A stretch of DNA of 64,000 nucleotides from an uncultured Paraprevotella sp. GTDB lineage: Bacteria > Bacteroidota > Bacteroidia > Bacteroidales > Bacteroidaceae. Below the pieces are notes generated by a model. The model saw only the letters and a list, made by a program, of their open reading frames with translations, ran no database searches and was not told where the DNA came from. This document shows positions 19,897 through 28,553 of the stretch, piece after piece. The stretch is from positions 1-64,000 of the forward strand of contig URKA01000012.1 in NCBI GenBank assembly GCA_900548345.1, given 5' to 3'. The number at the start of each line of letters is the position of its first letter. Within the stretch, counting starts at the first letter, position 1. The position numbers and the translations under genes were made by a program.

Positions 19897-20394
19897 ATGA
19901 AAAAAGCAATTTTATTGGCGATGTTGCTCGCTCCATTGAGCATTTTCGCACAGAAGTTCGGTCATTTCAACTCTTCGGAAGTCATTCAGCTCATGCCGGA
20001 ATATACGGCTGCCCAGACAGAAATCCAACAGCTTCAGTCGCAGTATGAGACTGACCTGAAGCGTATGCAGGATGAACTTCAGAAGAAGTCGGAGGAGTTC
20101 GAGAAAGAACAGGCCGGCCTTCTTGAGAACGTAAGGCAGCGCCGTCAGGCCGAACTGCAGGATTTGTACAACCGTATCCAGCAGAGCTATCAGGACAACC
20201 AGAAATCCTTGCAGGAGACTTCGCAGCAGAAGATGCAGGCCATCTCCGACAAGATGCTGGGTGCCATCAAGGAAGTAGGTACGGAAGGCAACTATGTGTA
20301 TATCATGGATGTGTCGGCCGGCATACCTTACATCAGCACGACATTGAGCACGGATGTGACCGCACAGGTCAAGCAGAAATTAGGCTTGAAGTAA
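19897..20394 (+). CDS. Skp/OmpH periplasmic chaperone, paralog 2
   Basis: 165 residues. Signal peptide MKKAILLAMLLAPLSIFAQ, then KFGHFNSSEVIQLMPEYTAAQ (OmpH start) and a Gln/Glu-rich coiled coil (~35-115). C-terminal YVYIMDVSAGIPYIS strand. It differs from paralog 1 throughout, so the duplication is old. A strong hairpin terminator follows. Confidence 0.9.
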   Translation: MKKAILLAMLLAPLSIFAQKFGHFNSSEVIQLMPEYTAAQTEIQQLQSQYETDLKRMQDELQKKSEEFEKEQAGLLENVRQRRQAELQDLYNRIQQSYQDNQKSLQETSQQKMQAISDKMLGAIKEVGTEGNYVYIMDVSAGIPYISTTLSTDVTAQVKQKLGLK

Positions 20395-20455
20395 GAGAAC
20401 GAATCCGTCCGGAGTTGTTTCTTCAGCCTGACGGAGGATTCGGTACATGAATATT

Positions 20456-20494
20456 GGCGGCAGCAGCCTTCTACGGGGGCGGCTGCCGCCTTTT
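20456..20494 (+). terminator. intrinsic terminator after the bamA-skp unit
   Basis: GC-rich arms GGCGGCAGC (20456-20464) and GCTGCCGCC (20482-20490) followed by TTTT and a T-rich run. It separates skp2 from skp3. Confidence 0.8.
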
Positions 20495-20549
20495 GCATTT
20501 TTTTCGGAGAAAATGTGGGCCGAGGCGCGGTCTTACGCATAAAAATGAA

Positions 20550-20557
20550 TACCTTTG
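20550..20557 (+). promoter_or_regulatory. -7 box for skp3-murI
   Basis: TACCTTTG (TAnnTTTG) 62 bp upstream of the third skp, just after the terminator. It gives skp3-murI its own transcription start. Confidence 0.5.
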
Positions 20558-20619
20558 TTTGCGGATGAGGCGGAAGAAAGTCTTGCTCATCCCGATGGTC
20601 ATGTAAAATCAACTCGGAT

Positions 20620-21165
20620 ATGATGGTAAGAAGAGTTACAAAGTTATTGCTTTTGAGCGTTTTCATGTGGATGTCGTCCGCAGTTTCGGCGCAGGAGGTG
20701 CAGAAAAAGATAGGTTTTCTTAGCTACAATGCCATATTCCGGCTTATGCCTGAATATGCGGCTTCACAGCAACGTCTGGCAGACTTGAAGGCGAAGTACG
20801 ACAAGGAAGCCTTGCGCAGCGAAGAGGAGTTTCAGCGCAAGTACGTGGAATTCTTGCAAGGCCAGAAAGACTTTCCCGAAAATATCCTGCAGAAACGCCA
20901 GTATGAATTGCAGGACCTGTTGTCCAAGAGCCTGCAATTCCGTGATGAGGCCGCCAAGCTGTTGTCCCAGGCCGAGAAGGAAATGCAGGCCAATATGGTT
21001 TACCTGCTGAACGAAGCCATCCGCGCTGTCGGTATAGAGCGGGGATATTCCTGTATCCTCAATACAGACGGGAATGCCTGTCCCTTCATCCACCCGTCAG
21101 AGGGAGAGGATGTGACCGACTTTGTCAAGGAAAAACTTCAATTACCTCTCACCATACAGCCATGA
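20620..21165 (+). CDS. Skp/OmpH periplasmic chaperone, paralog 3
   Basis: 181 residues, signal peptide ending SAVSAQ. KIGFLSYNAIFRLMPEYAASQQRL aligns with the paralog 2 opening; coiled coil at ~45-120; C-terminal CILNTDGNACPFIHPSEGEDVTDFVKEKL. The chaperone domain is intact, but the C-terminus contains a Cys pair absent from the others. Its last codons overlap the murI start by 4 bp. Confidence 0.88.
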   Translation: MMVRRVTKLLLLSVFMWMSSAVSAQEVQKKIGFLSYNAIFRLMPEYAASQQRLADLKAKYDKEALRSEEEFQRKYVEFLQGQKDFPENILQKRQYELQDLLSKSLQFRDEAAKLLSQAEKEMQANMVYLLNEAIRAVGIERGYSCILNTDGNACPFIHPSEGEDVTDFVKEKLQLPLTIQP

Positions 21166-22004
21166 GTGTTATGTTTGCAGATACCCCCGGACCTATAGGT
21201 GTTTTCGATTCCGGATATGGGGGGCTGACTATTCTGCGCCAAATAAGACAGGTGATGCCTCAGTATGATTATCTCTATCTGGGGGATAATGCCCGTGCCC
21301 CTTACGGTACGCGTTCGTTCGATGTAGTATATGAATTTACGCTCGAAGCCGTGCGCAAACTTTTCGGGATGGGATGCCGCCTGGTGATTCTGGCTTGTAA
21401 TACGGCCTCTGCCAAGGCTTTGAAAACCATACAACAGAATAATCTGTCGGAGTGGACGGGGTTGCATCGTGTGCTGGGCATCATACGTCCCACGGCGGAA
21501 TGTATCGGAGATATTACGCAAAGCCGTCATGTGGGTATCCTGGCCACGCTGGGCACTGTCAATTCCGGTTCCTATCCGTTGGAGATACACAAGTTGCATC
21601 CCGACATTGTGGTGAGCGGTGAGGCCTGTCCCATGTGGGTGCCTCTTGTGGAGAACTATGAATACGACTCTCCGGGTGCGGATTATTTCGTGCAGAAACG
21701 TATCGACAACCTGTTGCGCAAGGACCCGCTGATTGACACCATCATATTGGGCTGTACGCATTATCCTTTGCTGATGGACAAAATCGTCAAGTATACGCCG
21801 CGCAACGTCAAGATTCTTTCGCAGGGGGAATATGTGGCTTACAGCCTGAAAAAGTATCTGCTCCGTCATCCCGACATGGATGCGGTGTGCACGAAAGACG
21901 GCACATGCCGTTTCTTTACCACAGAAAATCCGGAAAAGTTCGTCGGGTCGGCATCCATTTTCCTGCATCAGGAGATTCAGGCCGAGAGGGTGGTGTTGGA
22001 ATGA
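21162..22004 (+). CDS. murI: glutamate racemase
   Basis: 280 residues. Supplies D-glutamate for peptidoglycan. IGVFDSGYGGLTIL is the N-terminal signature. The two catalytic cysteines are in LACNTASAKAL (~77) and ILGCTHYPLL (~190). Overlap with skp3 (ATG in its stop region) implies coupling. It converges on the LolC/E-like permease. Confidence 0.96.
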   Translation: MSVMFADTPGPIGVFDSGYGGLTILRQIRQVMPQYDYLYLGDNARAPYGTRSFDVVYEFTLEAVRKLFGMGCRLVILACNTASAKALKTIQQNNLSEWTGLHRVLGIIRPTAECIGDITQSRHVGILATLGTVNSGSYPLEIHKLHPDIVVSGEACPMWVPLVENYEYDSPGADYFVQKRIDNLLRKDPLIDTIILGCTHYPLLMDKIVKYTPRNVKILSQGEYVAYSLKKYLLRHPDMDAVCTKDGTCRFFTTENPEKFVGSASIFLHQEIQAERVVLE

Positions 22005-22023
22005 TGGCCGTAAGGCAGGCTTT

Positions 22024-23253
22024 TCAGTCGAGAAGCCTTCGGCAGAGATACCTGACGGGATACCAGATGGCTGCGTAGCTGACCAGCAGGACGGTGAGAA
22101 AGACGATGAACACGTCCCACAGATGTACGCTGACCGGATAGGCGTCCACAATGAAGTCGCCGGCAGACGAACCCATCGACAACCATCCGAATTCCTGTTG
22201 CAGATAGCACAGCAATAGTCCCGTACCTATTCCGGCCAGTGCGCCGAAGCCGGAAATCAGCCATCCTTCGAACAGGAAGATGCGGGTGATTTGTCCGTCC
22301 TCCGCCCCTAAGTTGCGCAATGTCCTCACGTCGGCCTTCTTGTCGATGATGAGCATTGAGATGGAGCCGATGATATTGAAGCAGGCCACCAGGAGGATAA
22401 ATGTAAGGAAGAGGTAGGCAATCAGCTTTTCAACTTTCATGATGCGGAATACATCTTCCTGTTGCTCATAGCGGTTTCTGACCTCGAAATCCTTTCCTAA
22501 AAGTTCCTTTATCCGTTGTTGCGCCTCATCCACGTCTGTGCCCGGTTTGAGTTGGAGTTCCACGGCCGAGATGCGGTCGCGGCTGCCGAAGAGTTTCTGT
22601 GCGAATTCCAGTGATGTGAGGATATAGTTAGCATCGTATTTGGCCTGGCGTACGGTGAAAAGCACACCGGGAGAATACAGTTCGTCTTGTGTGAACCCCG
22701 TCGCCGGATTAGAGAGGTTGATTCGTTCGCCCTTTTTGGGTGCGTAGATTTGCAATGGTTCGTCGAATCTGGCTCCGAGTCCTAACCGTGCGGCCAGCTG
22801 TATGCCCGGTACGCCGTATTCCAATACATCGGCGTGCAGGATGAATTCCCCTTCTCCGTAAAGAATGTGCTTCAGGTCGGCCATCTGCCCGAAATTGTCC
22901 GTCACCCCCTTGACGGTGACCATTACCTGACGGTCGTTGCGGATGACGAGTGCATTGTCTTCCAATGTCTCGGCATACAGTGCGATGGCCGGAAAAGCCT
23001 TGAGCTTTTGCAGTTGCGGGTCGTCATGTGCCATGGTCTTTCCGGCGGCCGGCGTGACTTTCAGTTGCGGGTCGATGGATGTAAACAAAGTGGCGACAAG
23101 GTCCTGAAATCCGTTGAATACCGACATCGTGCATACCAGCGCCATGGTAGCCAGCGTTACGCCGCATACGGAGATTGCGGAGATGATGTTGATGGCGTTG
23201 TGCGATTTTTTCGAGAAGAGATAACGCCGCGCGATGTATGACGGAAAGTTCAT
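22024..23253 (-). CDS. LolC/LolE-like lipoprotein-releasing ABC permease
   Basis: 409 residues. N-terminal ARRYLFSKKSHNAINIISAISV is the LolC/E opening. TM1 lies at ~22-48, a large periplasmic MacB-like domain at ~50-265, and three TMs at ~270-400 form the FtsX domain. By family it extracts lipoproteins from the inner membrane with a LolD ATPase, which is not in this window. ATG overlaps the rbfA stop by 4 bp. Confidence 0.88.
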   Translation of the reverse strand: MNFPSYIARRYLFSKKSHNAINIISAISVCGVTLATMALVCTMSVFNGFQDLVATLFTSIDPQLKVTPAAGKTMAHDDPQLQKLKAFPAIALYAETLEDNALVIRNDRQVMVTVKGVTDNFGQMADLKHILYGEGEFILHADVLEYGVPGIQLAARLGLGARFDEPLQIYAPKKGERINLSNPATGFTQDELYSPGVLFTVRQAKYDANYILTSLEFAQKLFGSRDRISAVELQLKPGTDVDEAQQRIKELLGKDFEVRNRYEQQEDVFRIMKVEKLIAYLFLTFILLVACFNIIGSISMLIIDKKADVRTLRNLGAEDGQITRIFLFEGWLISGFGALAGIGTGLLLCYLQQEFGWLSMGSSAGDFIVDAYPVSVHLWDVFIVFLTVLLVSYAAIWYPVRYLCRRLLD

Positions 23254-23585
23254 TTCTTCAGCAGGTTGTCGATGTTTTCAATGTAGTCTAACGAATCGTC
23301 GACGAAGAACTTCAGTTCGGGGATGATGCGCAGCTGGTGGCGCACCCGGTTGCCCAATTCAAACCGTACGGACTTCATGTTGTTGTTGATGTTGGCGACG
23401 AGTTCGTTGCTGCGTTCGCTGGGGAAAATGCTCAGGTAGACGCGGCAGATGCTCAGGTCCGGGCTGATGCGGCATGCGCTGACCGACACAAGCACTCCCT
23501 TCATGGCTTTGGTCTGCAACATGAAAATCTCGCTGAGTTCCTTCTGAATCAGGCGTGCAATCTTGTTTTGTCTGGTTGTTTCCAT
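23250..23585 (-). CDS. rbfA: ribosome-binding factor A
   Basis: 111 residues, KH-type fold. RQNKIARLIQKELSEIFMLQ opens the protein and ISPDLSICRVYLSIFP with LRIIPELKFFVDDSLDY closes it, as in RbfA. Needed for 30S maturation at the 16S 5' end. It sits between the O-methyltransferase (6 bp) and the permease (4-bp overlap). Confidence 0.94.
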   Translation of the reverse strand: METTRQNKIARLIQKELSEIFMLQTKAMKGVLVSVSACRISPDLSICRVYLSIFPSERSNELVANINNNMKSVRFELGNRVRHQLRIIPELKFFVDDSLDYIENIDNLLKK

Positions 23586-23591
23586 ATAGCT

Positions 23592-24230
23592 TTATTTTTT
23601 GCGGATGAGCGTGAGTCCGTCGCGCAGGGGAAGGATTACCTTTTCCACCCGTTCGTCGGCCGCAATCCGGTCGTTGAATTCCATAATGCCTGCGGTCTGT
23701 GCGTCGTGGCGGTGTGAATCCTCCACCACGTGTCCGTCCCACAGGGTATTGTCGGCTATGATATAGCCTCCGGAGTTCAGGTGTGCAAGCGTCATCTCGT
23801 AGTAATCGAGATAACGCCGCTTGTCTCCGTCGATGAACGCGAGGTCGAACCTGACACCCATCTGCGGCACTCTTTCCAGGGCATCTCCGATGATGAATTC
23901 GATGCGCGATGCGTAAGGTGAGTTCTCAATCCACGGGCGGGTGAAGTCTTCCTGTTCATCGTTGATTTCGAATGTATACAGACGTCCTCCCTCTTCCAGT
24001 CCTTCGGCAAGGCAAAGTGCGGAATAGCCGCTGTATGTGCCGATTTCGAGGATATTGCGGGGGCGAATCATGCGGACGAACATTTTCAGCAGACGGCCCT
24101 GAAGATGTCCTGAGGCCATGCGTGGCCTCAGGAGTTTCACGTGTGTGTCTCTGTACAGTGCCTTCAGGTATGCTCCCTCTTCGTCTATATGGCGGAGAAT
24201 GTATTCGTCAAGTATGTCTGTTTCCTGCAT
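23592..24230 (-). CDS. class I SAM-dependent O-methyltransferase
   Basis: 212 residues from MQETDILDEYILRHI at 24230; the in-frame extension upstream overlaps pyk and is rejected. LEIGTYSGYSALCLAEGL is SAM motif I. FDLAFIDGDKRRYLDYYE carries the metal-binding Asp and catalytic residues of the caffeoyl-CoA/catechol O-methyltransferase type (family 3). Substrate unknown. Within aroQ-pyk-OMT-rbfA-permease. Confidence 0.9.
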   Translation of the reverse strand: MQETDILDEYILRHIDEEGAYLKALYRDTHVKLLRPRMASGHLQGRLLKMFVRMIRPRNILEIGTYSGYSALCLAEGLEEGGRLYTFEINDEQEDFTRPWIENSPYASRIEFIIGDALERVPQMGVRFDLAFIDGDKRRYLDYYEMTLAHLNSGGYIIADNTLWDGHVVEDSHRHDAQTAGIMEFNDRIAADERVEKVILPLRDGLTLIRKK

Positions 24231-24252
24231 GGGTCTGTTGTCTGGTTTGTTA

Positions 24253-25710
24253 TCAGAGGTAACGTGTGCGGTTGGGCAGCACGTATTCGATGCCATGTTT
24301 CAGCACATCGCCCACTACGTTGATTTCGAGGAACGAGGTCTGTGAGCCTTTTTTGCCACCGCTCAGGTAAGCCACCATCTCGTCTTCGGACAATACGCCG
24401 TCGGCCAGGAGTTTCTGCAATGCGGCGAAGTAGTAGGCCTGTCCGTTGGCTTTTTCGGGCATGAAGATGGCTTCCACGCCATACGACAGGGCAAGATGAC
24501 GCATGGTCTTTTCTTTATAGCATACGGCCAGCACGGGGTATTTGCCGCGGAATGCCGCCAGTGAGCGTGCGGTCAGGCCGCTGAAGCTGTCCGTGATGAT
24601 GGCACGGATGGGCATCAGTGAGCTGGCGTGTACGGCGGAATGGGCGAGGAATGCCGTTACGTCGCTGTTTTCCGGCGTGAGCGGAATCTGTATGTCGTTT
24701 TCCTGCAACTTGTCTTTCTCTGCCTGTGCCGCAATGGTGGCCATTGTCCTGACGGCTTCCACCGGATATTTTCCGTATGCGGTCTCGCCGCTCAGCATGA
24801 GTGCGTCGGTACGGTAATAGATGGCGTTGGCAATGTCTGTGACTTCGGCGCGTGTGGGGCGCGGGTTGTTAATCATGGTATGCAGCATCTGTGTGGCCAC
24901 GATAACGGGTTTCTTGGCCAAAATGCACTTCTTGATGAGGATGCGCTGTATGCCCGGAATGCGTTCCTGAGGCACTTCGATGCCCAGGTCGCCGCGTGCC
25001 ACCATGATGCCGTCGGCAGCTTCGATGATTTCGTCAATGTTGTCCACACCTTCCTGGTTCTCTATCTTGGCAATGACTTTGATGTCGCTGCCGTAAGTGT
25101 CCAGTATCTCGCGGATGTCCAGTACGTCCTGTTTGTTGCGTACAAAGGAATGTGCGATGAAGTCGATGTCCTTCTCGATGGCGTACAGAATGTTGTTTCT
25201 GTCTTTCTCTGTCAGTGACGGCAGGTTGATGCGCACGCCGGGCACGTTCACGCTCTTGCGGCTGCCTAATGTGGCATCGTTGCACACTTCGCAATAGAGG
25301 TTTTCATCGTCTTTATCCGTTACTTTCAGCTCCAGTTCGCCGTCGTCAATCAGCACGCAGGCGCCTACGTGGAGGTCCTTTACGAAGTCGGGATAAGATA
25401 CGTATATATGTCCCCGCACGCATTCTTTCTCCGGATTGCCGGTGATGGTGACCTTGTCTCCGGTTTTGTATGTTGTGGTTTCTTCCGCATTTTTAGTGGT
25501 TCTCACTTCCGGGCCTTTCGTATCCATCAGAATGGCTATGCGGTTGGACACTTCCCGTACGTTGGCTATCAGTTTTTCGAAGCCCTCGCGGTTGGCGTGT
25601 GCCGTATTCATGCGCACCACGTTCATGCCCGCGTTGAAGAGGTCGCGGATGAACTCCGTATCGCATCGCAGGTCCGATATGGAAGCCACGATTTTGGTTT
25701 TTTTCAACAT
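24253..25710 (-). CDS. pyk: pyruvate kinase
   Basis: About 485 residues (ATG at 25710, or 25713). MLKKTKIVASISD is the conserved beginning, with GMNVVRMNTAHA, MDTKGPEVRT, IDFIAHSFVRNKQDV, VIAKIENQEGVDNIDEI with the catalytic Lys, and ATQMLHTMINNPRPTRAEVTD. The A, B and C domains are all present. Makes ATP and pyruvate from PEP. 42 bp after aroQ. Confidence 0.96.
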   Translation of the reverse strand: MLKKTKIVASISDLRCDTEFIRDLFNAGMNVVRMNTAHANREGFEKLIANVREVSNRIAILMDTKGPEVRTTKNAEETTTYKTGDKVTITGNPEKECVRGHIYVSYPDFVKDLHVGACVLIDDGELELKVTDKDDENLYCEVCNDATLGSRKSVNVPGVRINLPSLTEKDRNNILYAIEKDIDFIAHSFVRNKQDVLDIREILDTYGSDIKVIAKIENQEGVDNIDEIIEAADGIMVARGDLGIEVPQERIPGIQRILIKKCILAKKPVIVATQMLHTMINNPRPTRAEVTDIANAIYYRTDALMLSGETAYGKYPVEAVRTMATIAAQAEKDKLQENDIQIPLTPENSDVTAFLAHSAVHASSLMPIRAIITDSFSGLTARSLAAFRGKYPVLAVCYKEKTMRHLALSYGVEAIFMPEKANGQAYYFAALQKLLADGVLSEDEMVAYLSGGKKGSQTSFLEINVVGDVLKHGIEYVLPNRTRYL

Positions 25711-25752
25711 CATAATCTTTTTCCTTTTGTATTAATACCTTATATCTTGTGT

Positions 25753-26184
25753 TTATTTTGCTTGTGCTGTGTGTAGTAATGCCTCGATGGCCAGGCGGTA
25801 GGAGTCGAGTCCGAATCCGCAGATGACCCCCTTGCAGGCACATGAAATCAGGGAGCGGTGGCGGAATTCCTCGCGTTGGTGCACGTTGCTGATATGCACC
25901 TCGATGACCGGAGCCGGCACGGCGCGGATAGCGTCCTGAAGGGCTACCGACGTGTGGGTATAGGCGCCGGCGTTGAGCACGATGCCGGTGTCTTCGAATC
26001 CCACCTCATGGATTTTATCAATCATAAAGCCTTCCACGTTGCTTTGATAGTAGTCTATGGTCAGGTCCGGGTAGGCGGCGCGCAGTTTCTCCAGATAGCT
26101 TTCAAAGGATTCTGCCCCATAAATGCCCGGTTCCCTTTTGCCGAGCAGGTTGATGTTCGGCCCGTTTATGATTTGTATTCTCAT
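25753..26184 (-). CDS. aroQ: 3-dehydroquinate dehydratase, type II
   Basis: 143 residues from MRIQIINGPNINLLGKREP at 26184. Shikimate pathway step three. The catalytic Tyr lies in GIYGAESFE, and VEVHISNVHQREEFRHRS and the GFGLDSY end match the dodecameric type II enzyme. A longer upstream start would overlap the -7 box at 26227-26220 and is rejected. Confidence 0.96.
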   Translation of the reverse strand: MRIQIINGPNINLLGKREPGIYGAESFESYLEKLRAAYPDLTIDYYQSNVEGFMIDKIHEVGFEDTGIVLNAGAYTHTSVALQDAIRAVPAPVIEVHISNVHQREEFRHRSLISCACKGVICGFGLDSYRLAIEALLHTAQAK

Positions 26185-26508
26185 AATCTGACTTTTATTA
26201 TCATTGAAAATGAATGGTGCAAAATTACTCAAAAACGCCGTAATAAACGAATAAAAACAGAAGAATGATGAGTGGGCCTACGGTGATTCATTTCTTTTTG
26301 TGGGAAAAATGTCGGCACGAAAATTTTGATTTCGTTGGATAATTCTTATTTTTGCATTTGTACGTCAATGGAATTCAAGTGGAAGTATGTTGACAAAGTA
26401 GGCGTTGTGCTTATATGAAGAACGCTGTTTCTGACATGGCATTGCAGTCTCACGCCTCATATTACTAATTTTAAACAGCCTGAGCGAGACTGTACGGCCT
26501 CTATTGTC
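26185..26508. other. intergenic region between aroQ and the TonB-fusion gene
   Basis: 324 bp. The left part holds the aroQ -7 box (minus-strand TAATTTTG, 26227-26220). The right part holds the rightward promoter (26325-26354) and a ~140-nt leader containing a stem-loop, CAGTCTC (26445-26451) with GAGACTG (26486-26492). No gene seen. Confidence 0.6.
26325..26354 (+). promoter_or_regulatory. promoter of the TonB-fusion gene
   Basis: TTTG (26325-26328) and TATTTTTG (26347-26354) with an 18-bp gap, a good Bacteroides -33/-7 pair. The start codon is ~145 nt downstream, leaving a long structured leader. Confidence 0.65.
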
Positions 26509-28362
26509 ATGAATAAAACACATAAGTTTTCCGTTTTGCAGGGAGTATGTGCCACTTTGATGTTTCTGGCCTACTTCCTGCCGTGGATTTCGGTTTCCGT
26601 TTTCGGTTTCTCGTTTTCCTGCTCAGTTTTCGAAGGTATTTTCAAGATTAACGATTTGATGCAAAGTTACGACTCGTTGCTTTCCTCGGTAGGTTACATG
26701 TCCGATGTACGTTTCTATATGTCGTTTTTATGGATTGTTCCTTTGGTGGCCGCAGTGAATCTGGTGCTTCAGTGGATGGGCAAGTATCCTTGCATGGCCT
26801 TTTATTCGGCATTGCTTTCCTTATGGCTTTGCATTGTCACCATGGTGGGTGCGGAAGCCAAAGACATCAGTTTGAGCCAAGTGGTAGGTTTGGGTTTTTA
26901 CCTGTCTTTTATGGTGTCGCTCGTGTCGGCGGTGGCGGCTTGGACGTCAATAGGAAGCCGGTTCCGTTCCGCTTATAAGCCTTATATGCTGACGGCGTCG
27001 GCCTTAGTGGTCGTCACCTTGCTTTTCTCGCTGGTCATGAAGGGGACAAGCGGGCAATTCCTTGAAGACATGCCACACAAAAGCTTGGTGAAGTTCGTTT
27101 TCGTGCTGATATTCTGGATGGCCTTGACGGTGTCGCACATTCCTTTCCTTATTTATGGCTGGATTGTGGTGGCGGTTACTTACGGCGGTCAGCAGGTGGC
27201 CCCGGAGGATACTCCCGCGGCGGCTCCCGCTGGCGGCACGGAAGTATCCGATGATGTACCGCAAACTGTTACGCCGCTTCCGCAACCTGATATGCAATCG
27301 CAACCTGCATCCGGTTTTGTCCTTGCCGGCGACCGTAAAAAACTTGTTCTGTGGGGGAGCGTGGCGGCAGGAGTTATCTTGCTCGTGCTTTGTTCCGTAT
27401 GGTTGTTCAAATCCTGTGGAGGTGAGCATGCGCAGACGGATACGACATCTTATATGTACACGGATGAAAGCGGTGTACACTACCGTCTCGTGCCGGGCTA
27501 TGCGTACGAGTTCAGGGGAAGCATCGATGGGAAATATCCTTTTACAATGAACCTCCACGTCAAGACGACCGGTGTGGTCTGCGGTACTTATTTCTACGAC
27601 AGCCAAGGGGGCGGTAGCAGAATCGATCTGTTCGGCAGGGTGGACGACAATACGTTGACGTTGAGCGAGTGTGACGAGAATGGCCGCGAGATGGCCACTT
27701 TCAAGGGAGCGTCCGAGACCCCCTTTGAGGGCATCTGGAACCGGGACGGCCAGGCGCATTCCTATACGCTTGATTTTGTGAAGGCCGCTCTTGCGGACGA
27801 CGATGAAGAGACGGAAACGTCCCAATTCGGTTCGTATGGTGACGGATACCTGCCTTCTACGGGAGATATGCCGGCGGATGAGGGACAATCGGATGAATAT
27901 GAAGAGGCTGTCATTCCGCCGCCTCCGGCTGCGCCGGTGGTGTCCGAAATATTGGAAATGACAGAGGATTTTGAAGAGGTGGAAACCCAGGCCGAAAGGG
28001 AGGCATCCGAAGAGACCGTGGAGGAACCGGCCGTGCAGGAGGACAATACTGTCTATCCGACGGCGGAAGTCATGCCGTCCTTCCCCGGTGGAGATGCAGC
28101 TTTGATGAATCATCTCGCGAATAGCATCAGGTATCCGGCCATTGCACAGGAGAACGGCGTGCAGGGACGGGTTGTTTGCAGTTTCATTGTGGAGAAAGAC
28201 GGAAGTCTCAGTGAGGTGAAAGTTCTGCGGGGTGTCGACCCTTCGCTGGATAAGGAAGCGGTTCGCGTCATCCGTTCTCTGCCCCGTTGGACTCCCGGTC
28301 GGCAGAACGACCGGACAGTTCGCGTGAAGTATTCTTTGCCAGTGTCTTTCCGCCTGCAATAG
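26509..28362 (+). CDS. polytopic membrane protein fused to a TonB C-terminal domain
   Basis: 617 residues. Residues 1-225 carry about six hydrophobic segments (near 11-34, 68-88, 95-113, 126-146, 159-178, 193-224). A short P/A/Q linker follows, then another membrane span at ~281-303 (LVLWGSVAAGVILLVLCSVWLF). Residues ~315-425 form a beta-rich periplasmic domain. Residues ~430-515 are an acidic, Pro-containing linker. Residues ~520-617 are a full TonB_C domain (PSFPGGDAALMNHLANSIRYP, then QGRVVCSFIVEKDGSL, ending WTPGRQNDRTVRVKYSLPVSF). TonB proteins normally have one membrane span. No ExbB/D neighbours. It is a single-gene unit with its own promoter and terminator. Confidence 0.85.
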   Translation: MNKTHKFSVLQGVCATLMFLAYFLPWISVSVFGFSFSCSVFEGIFKINDLMQSYDSLLSSVGYMSDVRFYMSFLWIVPLVAAVNLVLQWMGKYPCMAFYSALLSLWLCIVTMVGAEAKDISLSQVVGLGFYLSFMVSLVSAVAAWTSIGSRFRSAYKPYMLTASALVVVTLLFSLVMKGTSGQFLEDMPHKSLVKFVFVLIFWMALTVSHIPFLIYGWIVVAVTYGGQQVAPEDTPAAAPAGGTEVSDDVPQTVTPLPQPDMQSQPASGFVLAGDRKKLVLWGSVAAGVILLVLCSVWLFKSCGGEHAQTDTTSYMYTDESGVHYRLVPGYAYEFRGSIDGKYPFTMNLHVKTTGVVCGTYFYDSQGGGSRIDLFGRVDDNTLTLSECDENGREMATFKGASETPFEGIWNRDGQAHSYTLDFVKAALADDDEETETSQFGSYGDGYLPSTGDMPADEGQSDEYEEAVIPPPPAAPVVSEILEMTEDFEEVETQAEREASEETVEEPAVQEDNTVYPTAEVMPSFPGGDAALMNHLANSIRYPAIAQENGVQGRVVCSFIVEKDGSLSEVKVLRGVDPSLDKEAVRVIRSLPRWTPGRQNDRTVRVKYSLPVSFRLQ

Positions 28363-28377
28363 TAGTTTGTTCTGAAT

Positions 28378-28419
28378 AAAAAACCGGAACAGGACCTTGT
28401 GGCCCGGTTCCGGTTTTTT
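28378..28419 (+). terminator. intrinsic terminator of the TonB-fusion gene
   Basis: AAAACCGGAAC at 28380-28390 pairs with GTTCCGGTTTT from 28407, flanked by A and T runs, so it could act in both directions. Confidence 0.8.
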
Positions 28420-28435
28420 GTTTTCAGCCGTCCGA

Positions 28436-28530
28436 TTCTATAAATAAAAGTTTTATTCTTAAAAATGAAAGTTTTATTTTTGAAACCAAAAGTTCTGTTT
28501 TTAAAAATAAAACTTTTATTTATAGAACTA
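28436..28530. repeat. 21-bp-period AAAGTTTT array inside a long inverted repeat
   Basis: AAAGTTTT or variants begin at 28447, 28468, 28489 and 28510, exactly 21 bp apart. The first three read AAAGTT and the last AAACTT (inverted core). The outer arms, starting TTCTATAAATAAAAGTTTTA at 28436 and ending in its complement near 28530, pair over about 30 bp with one mismatch. It lies between the convergent TonB-fusion and GH2 genes. It may act as a terminator or as a protein-binding array. Confidence 0.75.
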
Positions 28531-28553
28531 ATCCTTTAGAGAATTTGTTTTCG

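Noticed and set aside
27004..28359. 451-codon minus-strand frame
   Set aside because: Antisense to the TonB-fusion gene, which has a clear promoter, membrane segments and TonB_C domain.
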